Source: an uncultured Eubacteriaceae bacterium
GTDB taxonomy: Bacteria > Bacillota > Clostridia > Lachnospirales > CAG-274
Assembly (NCBI GenBank): GCA_946534775.1
Contig: CAMNCZ010000001.1
Coordinates: 1 to 18,230 of the forward strand
Reading direction: 5' to 3'
DNA: 18,230 nucleotides
The notes beneath the pieces are model-generated. The model had not been told where the DNA came from and searched no databases. It saw only the letters and a list, made by a program, of their open reading frames with translations. Both the position numbers and the translations under genes were made by a program. Of this stretch, positions 15,936 to 18,230 are shown piece by piece. Every line of letters begins with the position of its first letter. The stretch's first letter is position 1.

Positions 15936-18146
15936 TTAAGAAAGATCCATTTCTATAAGAGATGCCTGAAGTATGATAGATGCATCTGTTGCCGTTATTT
16001 GGCTGTCTTTATCGACATCACAGCGCTTTACAAAATTGTCGTCTACATTCATTTCCGTAAGCGTGTATTGAAGTACTATAGATGCATCTGTTGCTGTCAG
16101 TATGCCGTCAAGGTCGGCATCACCGATAAGTTCTTTTGAAGGGTCGTCTTCGGTCTTTACGCCTATATAATAAAGTTTGGCTTCGCCGCCGCCTTTGTTT
16201 GTGATAGTGTAGGTATCGGCAGCATCAAGTACAAGCGCTTCTGCGCTGTCGCTGCTGCTTGTGCCCGAAAGTATGGTGCCTATCGTTTTGCCCGCGCTGT
16301 TTGTAACAACAAGTTTTCTTTGTGTTGTTGAACCCGAGCAGGAAACAATGTTAAGTGTAGTTTTTTTATCGGTGGTAAAACTTATTGCCGCGTTGTTTGC
16401 AAATGCGCCTACACCGCTGAATTCGTAGGTTTTGCCGTTGACTGTAACGCTGCCGCTTTTGCCGCTTGCGTTTATTGTCTGGCTTGATTTAAAGTAGCTG
16501 CCGCTGCCGTTTTCACCGCCGAATGTTGCAGCAACACTGCCGCTTGACGGGAAGTCGTAGTAATATGTGCAGTCCATATTTATACCCGGATTCTCGGGAG
16601 TGGGGTTGTCGGGGGTCTCGGGTTCTCCCGTACCGCCGCTGCCTGTGGAACTGCCGTTTATGGCATTTGTAAGTTTCAGACCCGTTGTGTTTTTCTCGGC
16701 GCCCGCATTTTCGAGCACCGTTGATTTGCAGGCTTCGGCTGTTTCAAGGAAATAATCATCTTTATAAAATTTTTCGCTTGTATCGAAATTGTTGTATGTG
16801 CCGCCGCCAAGCGAACAGGTGTAGTCTGCTGCGGTAAGTTGATAGTCTTTTGAAGGTGCTTCAAAACGGTCTACATCGCGCATACCCGTACAGTTGTCGT
16901 ATATATTGCCGTAGGCTTTTATAACGCCGCCGTCATTGTTTGAAAGGCCGTTTACTACTTTATCGGAGGTAAGCATTGGGCGGTAGGTATTTTCAAAATA
17001 GTTGTTTTCGGCAAAAATACTTGCCTTGCAGGTGGCACCTATGCCGTAGCCCGCTTGATTGCCCGTCTCAAGGTCATAGCCTACATGGTTATAGTAGTTG
17101 TTGTAAACGTGTACATTGTGCCAGCGGATTCTTGGCAGACGCTGTTCAGCATTGTCAAAATAATTGTGGTGATAGCTGTATAAGCCTGCATCTTCGACAC
17201 TGTTTTTGCTTGAACCGAGAAGGCAGGTCTTGGCTGTACCGTTAAAATGGTTGTAGCTTATTGTTACATAGTCGCTTCTTTTGGCATCGCAGGAACCGTC
17301 GCCGTGGTCTTTGTCGGCCTCTTTGGGATTGTCCTGATGTCCTACCGTGAAAGAGTTGTCGTGTATCCATACACGGGCGCTGTCCTGTATCTCTATAGCA
17401 TCTTCAAAGTTCCAGTCAAAGTGAAGGTTTCTGACCTCTGCGTCACTGCCGTGGGCAATTTTCATACCCCAGCCGTAAAAGCCCGCATCTGTGCCGACAC
17501 CCTCGACCGTAAGACCTGCGGTGCCTTTGCTTTCCACCATTTTGTCGCCGTCAAGGCTTGAAAAACCGTTTGTGTCAATAGTGCCGATAACGCGGATCAC
17601 AAGCGGCCTTGATTGTTTTGAATGTGCTGAAAGCACGTTTTTAAGACCTTTTGCGCCGTAAAGCGATACCGAGTCTTTATTTTGGTCGTTGATGTAAATT
17701 ACATCGGCATTTGACGGAAGAGTACCGTCGGAAAGATAGGCGCCGGGGTTATTGGTTGTGTTGAAAAAAGCATAGCCCGAACGGTCATAACTTTTTGCCT
17801 GTGCCGTAAATGTAAAGGCGCCTGCTTCGTTTTCAACATTGTCGTTTACGGGAACTATTTTTACGGTGTAAGTAGTGCCGCCTTTTAAGCCAAGCGGTTC
17901 AACACGGTAGTTTCCGTTGTCGTCCGTCCTTATAAGTGCGGGGTCTATCTTAGTAAAGTCGGTGCCGTTTTCGCTGTAATAAGCGTTGTAGCTTCCCGAA
18001 CCCTGCCATTCGCCCCATAAACTTTCAAAACCGCTGCCCGACGTAACGGCGGGGTCTGCACCGAGCACGCTTACGGCTGAAAAGCACGATAGCATTATCG
18101 TACACGAAAGCACTGCCGAGACAAGTCTTTTTGCATATTTTTTCAT
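15936..18146 (-). CDS. Secreted pectate lyase (PL1-like) with accessory module and type I dockerin
   Basis: Extracellular enzyme that cleaves homogalacturonan by beta-elimination, usually with calcium; 736 residues. Layout: a signal peptide (1 to about 30, cleaved near VLGA); an N-terminal beta-rich, possibly fibronectin III-like domain (about 31-115); a right-handed beta-helix lyase (about 125-490) with VWIHDNSF, a DG-x(2)-D-x(5)-DYVTISYN calcium-site segment, and RLPRIRW (R336, R339, R341), the arginine cluster that carries the catalytic base in this family; a Gly/Pro/Glu linker (about 495-525); an unassigned beta-rich, likely carbohydrate-binding module (about 526-665); and a type I dockerin (673-736) with two calcium loops (D676/678/680/687 and D710/712/714/721). 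The dockerin implies attachment to a cohesin-bearing scaffold. AAGGAG (18155-18160) is 8 nt before the ATG. The gene faces the carboxypeptidase gene across a shared terminator. Confidence 0.92.
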   Translation of the reverse strand: MKKYAKRLVSAVLSCTIMLSCFSAVSVLGADPAVTSGSGFESLWGEWQGSGSYNAYYSENGTDFTKIDPALIRTDDNGNYRVEPLGLKGGTTYTVKIVPVNDNVENEAGAFTFTAQAKSYDRSGYAFFNTTNNPGAYLSDGTLPSNADVIYINDQNKDSVSLYGAKGLKNVLSAHSKQSRPLVIRVIGTIDTNGFSSLDGDKMVESKGTAGLTVEGVGTDAGFYGWGMKIAHGSDAEVRNLHFDWNFEDAIEIQDSARVWIHDNSFTVGHQDNPKEADKDHGDGSCDAKRSDYVTISYNHFNGTAKTCLLGSSKNSVEDAGLYSYHHNYFDNAEQRLPRIRWHNVHVYNNYYNHVGYDLETGNQAGYGIGATCKASIFAENNYFENTYRPMLTSDKVVNGLSNNDGGVIKAYGNIYDNCTGMRDVDRFEAPSKDYQLTAADYTCSLGGGTYNNFDTSEKFYKDDYFLETAEACKSTVLENAGAEKNTTGLKLTNAINGSSTGSGGTGEPETPDNPTPENPGINMDCTYYYDFPSSGSVAATFGGENGSGSYFKSSQTINASGKSGSVTVNGKTYEFSGVGAFANNAAISFTTDKKTTLNIVSCSGSTTQRKLVVTNSAGKTIGTILSGTSSSDSAEALVLDAADTYTITNKGGGEAKLYYIGVKTEDDPSKELIGDADLDGILTATDASIVLQYTLTEMNVDDNFVKRCDVDKDSQITATDASIILQASLIEMDLS

Positions 18147-18154
18147 TTTTTTTA

Positions 18155-18160
18155 CTCCTT
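18155..18160 (-). promoter_or_regulatory. Ribosome binding site of the pectate lyase
   Basis: On the minus strand AAGGAG lies 8 nt before ATG 18146, with an A-rich spacer. This is near-ideal and fits a well-translated secreted enzyme. Confidence 0.8.
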
Positions 18161-18193
18161 TTTATATTGCGGCGCATTTTTAGGGAAACACTG

Positions 18194-18222
18194 ATTTAAG
18201 GTCGAAAAAATAAAATTTACAA
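18194..18222 (-). promoter_or_regulatory. Weak candidate promoter of the pectate lyase
   Basis: On the minus strand TTGTAA (18222-18217), a 17-bp spacer and TTAAAT (18199-18194), each matching consensus at 4 of 6 positions. The surrounding DNA is AT-rich, so chance matches are likely. The true promoter and any regulator site could lie beyond the window edge. Confidence 0.3.
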
Positions 18223-18230
18223 AAATTATG

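Noticed and set aside
17247..17561. Plus-strand open frame of 104 codons within the pectate lyase
   Set aside because: It lies opposite the lyase beta-helix. Its hydrophobic look arises from the reverse complement of the repetitive Asn/Asp-rich strands.
18048..18146. Lipoprotein signal on the pectate lyase
   Set aside because: MLSC lacks a good lipobox and hydrophobic sequence continues past the Cys (FSAVSVLG), which fits an ordinary signal peptide better.

Overview
The window reads as a chromosomal segment from an anaerobic member of the Clostridia (Firmicutes). The evidence is a low-GC-type PolC replicase, the rseP-ispG-polC gene order known from Clostridia and Bacilli, a YlmC/YmxH-family sporulation-associated protein, strong AGGAGG-type ribosome binding sites, TTG start codons, very frequent ATA isoleucine codons, and a secreted pectate lyase ending in a type I dockerin. 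The dockerin suggests a plant-fibre or pectin degrader of gut or similar habitat. I cannot name genus or species from this alone.

Layout. (1) Positions 25-9009, all on +, tightly packed: rseP (site-2 protease), ispG (last-but-one step of MEP isoprenoid synthesis), polC (replicative DNA polymerase) and comEC (DNA-uptake channel). The gene normally upstream of rseP in this cluster is dxr, which would lie just before the window. (2) A near-consensus promoter lies inside the 3' end of comEC (8957-8985) and probably starts a second transcription unit: aminopeptidase P, a DUF2161 PD-(D/E)XK-like protein (8-nt overlap with pepP), a SEC-C-tagged methionine aminopeptidase, an alpha/beta hydrolase, a small YlmC/YmxH protein and a class I/II aminotransferase (9033-14192). 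(3) A 106-bp gap holds a clear extended -10 promoter, followed by a penicillin-binding D,D-carboxypeptidase with odd acidic and basic tails (14299-15885). (4) A perfect-stem bidirectional terminator separates it from a convergent minus-strand gene (18146-15936) for a multidomain secreted pectate lyase with dockerin. The last 84 bp hold its RBS and a weak candidate promoter.

Functionally most of the window is housekeeping: membrane proteolysis, isoprenoid precursors, replication, N-terminal protein processing and peptidoglycan trimming. The accessory, niche-revealing part is the pectate lyase. I found no mobile element, CRISPR array, tRNA, rRNA, prophage or defence island, and no gene looks broken. 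I do not see convincing evidence for a new multi-gene system. The best leads are the unassigned beta-rich module and symmetric dockerin of the pectate lyase, the DUF2161 protein placed between two M24 peptidases, the charged tails of the carboxypeptidase, and a near-identical direct repeat overlapping the carboxypeptidase promoter.
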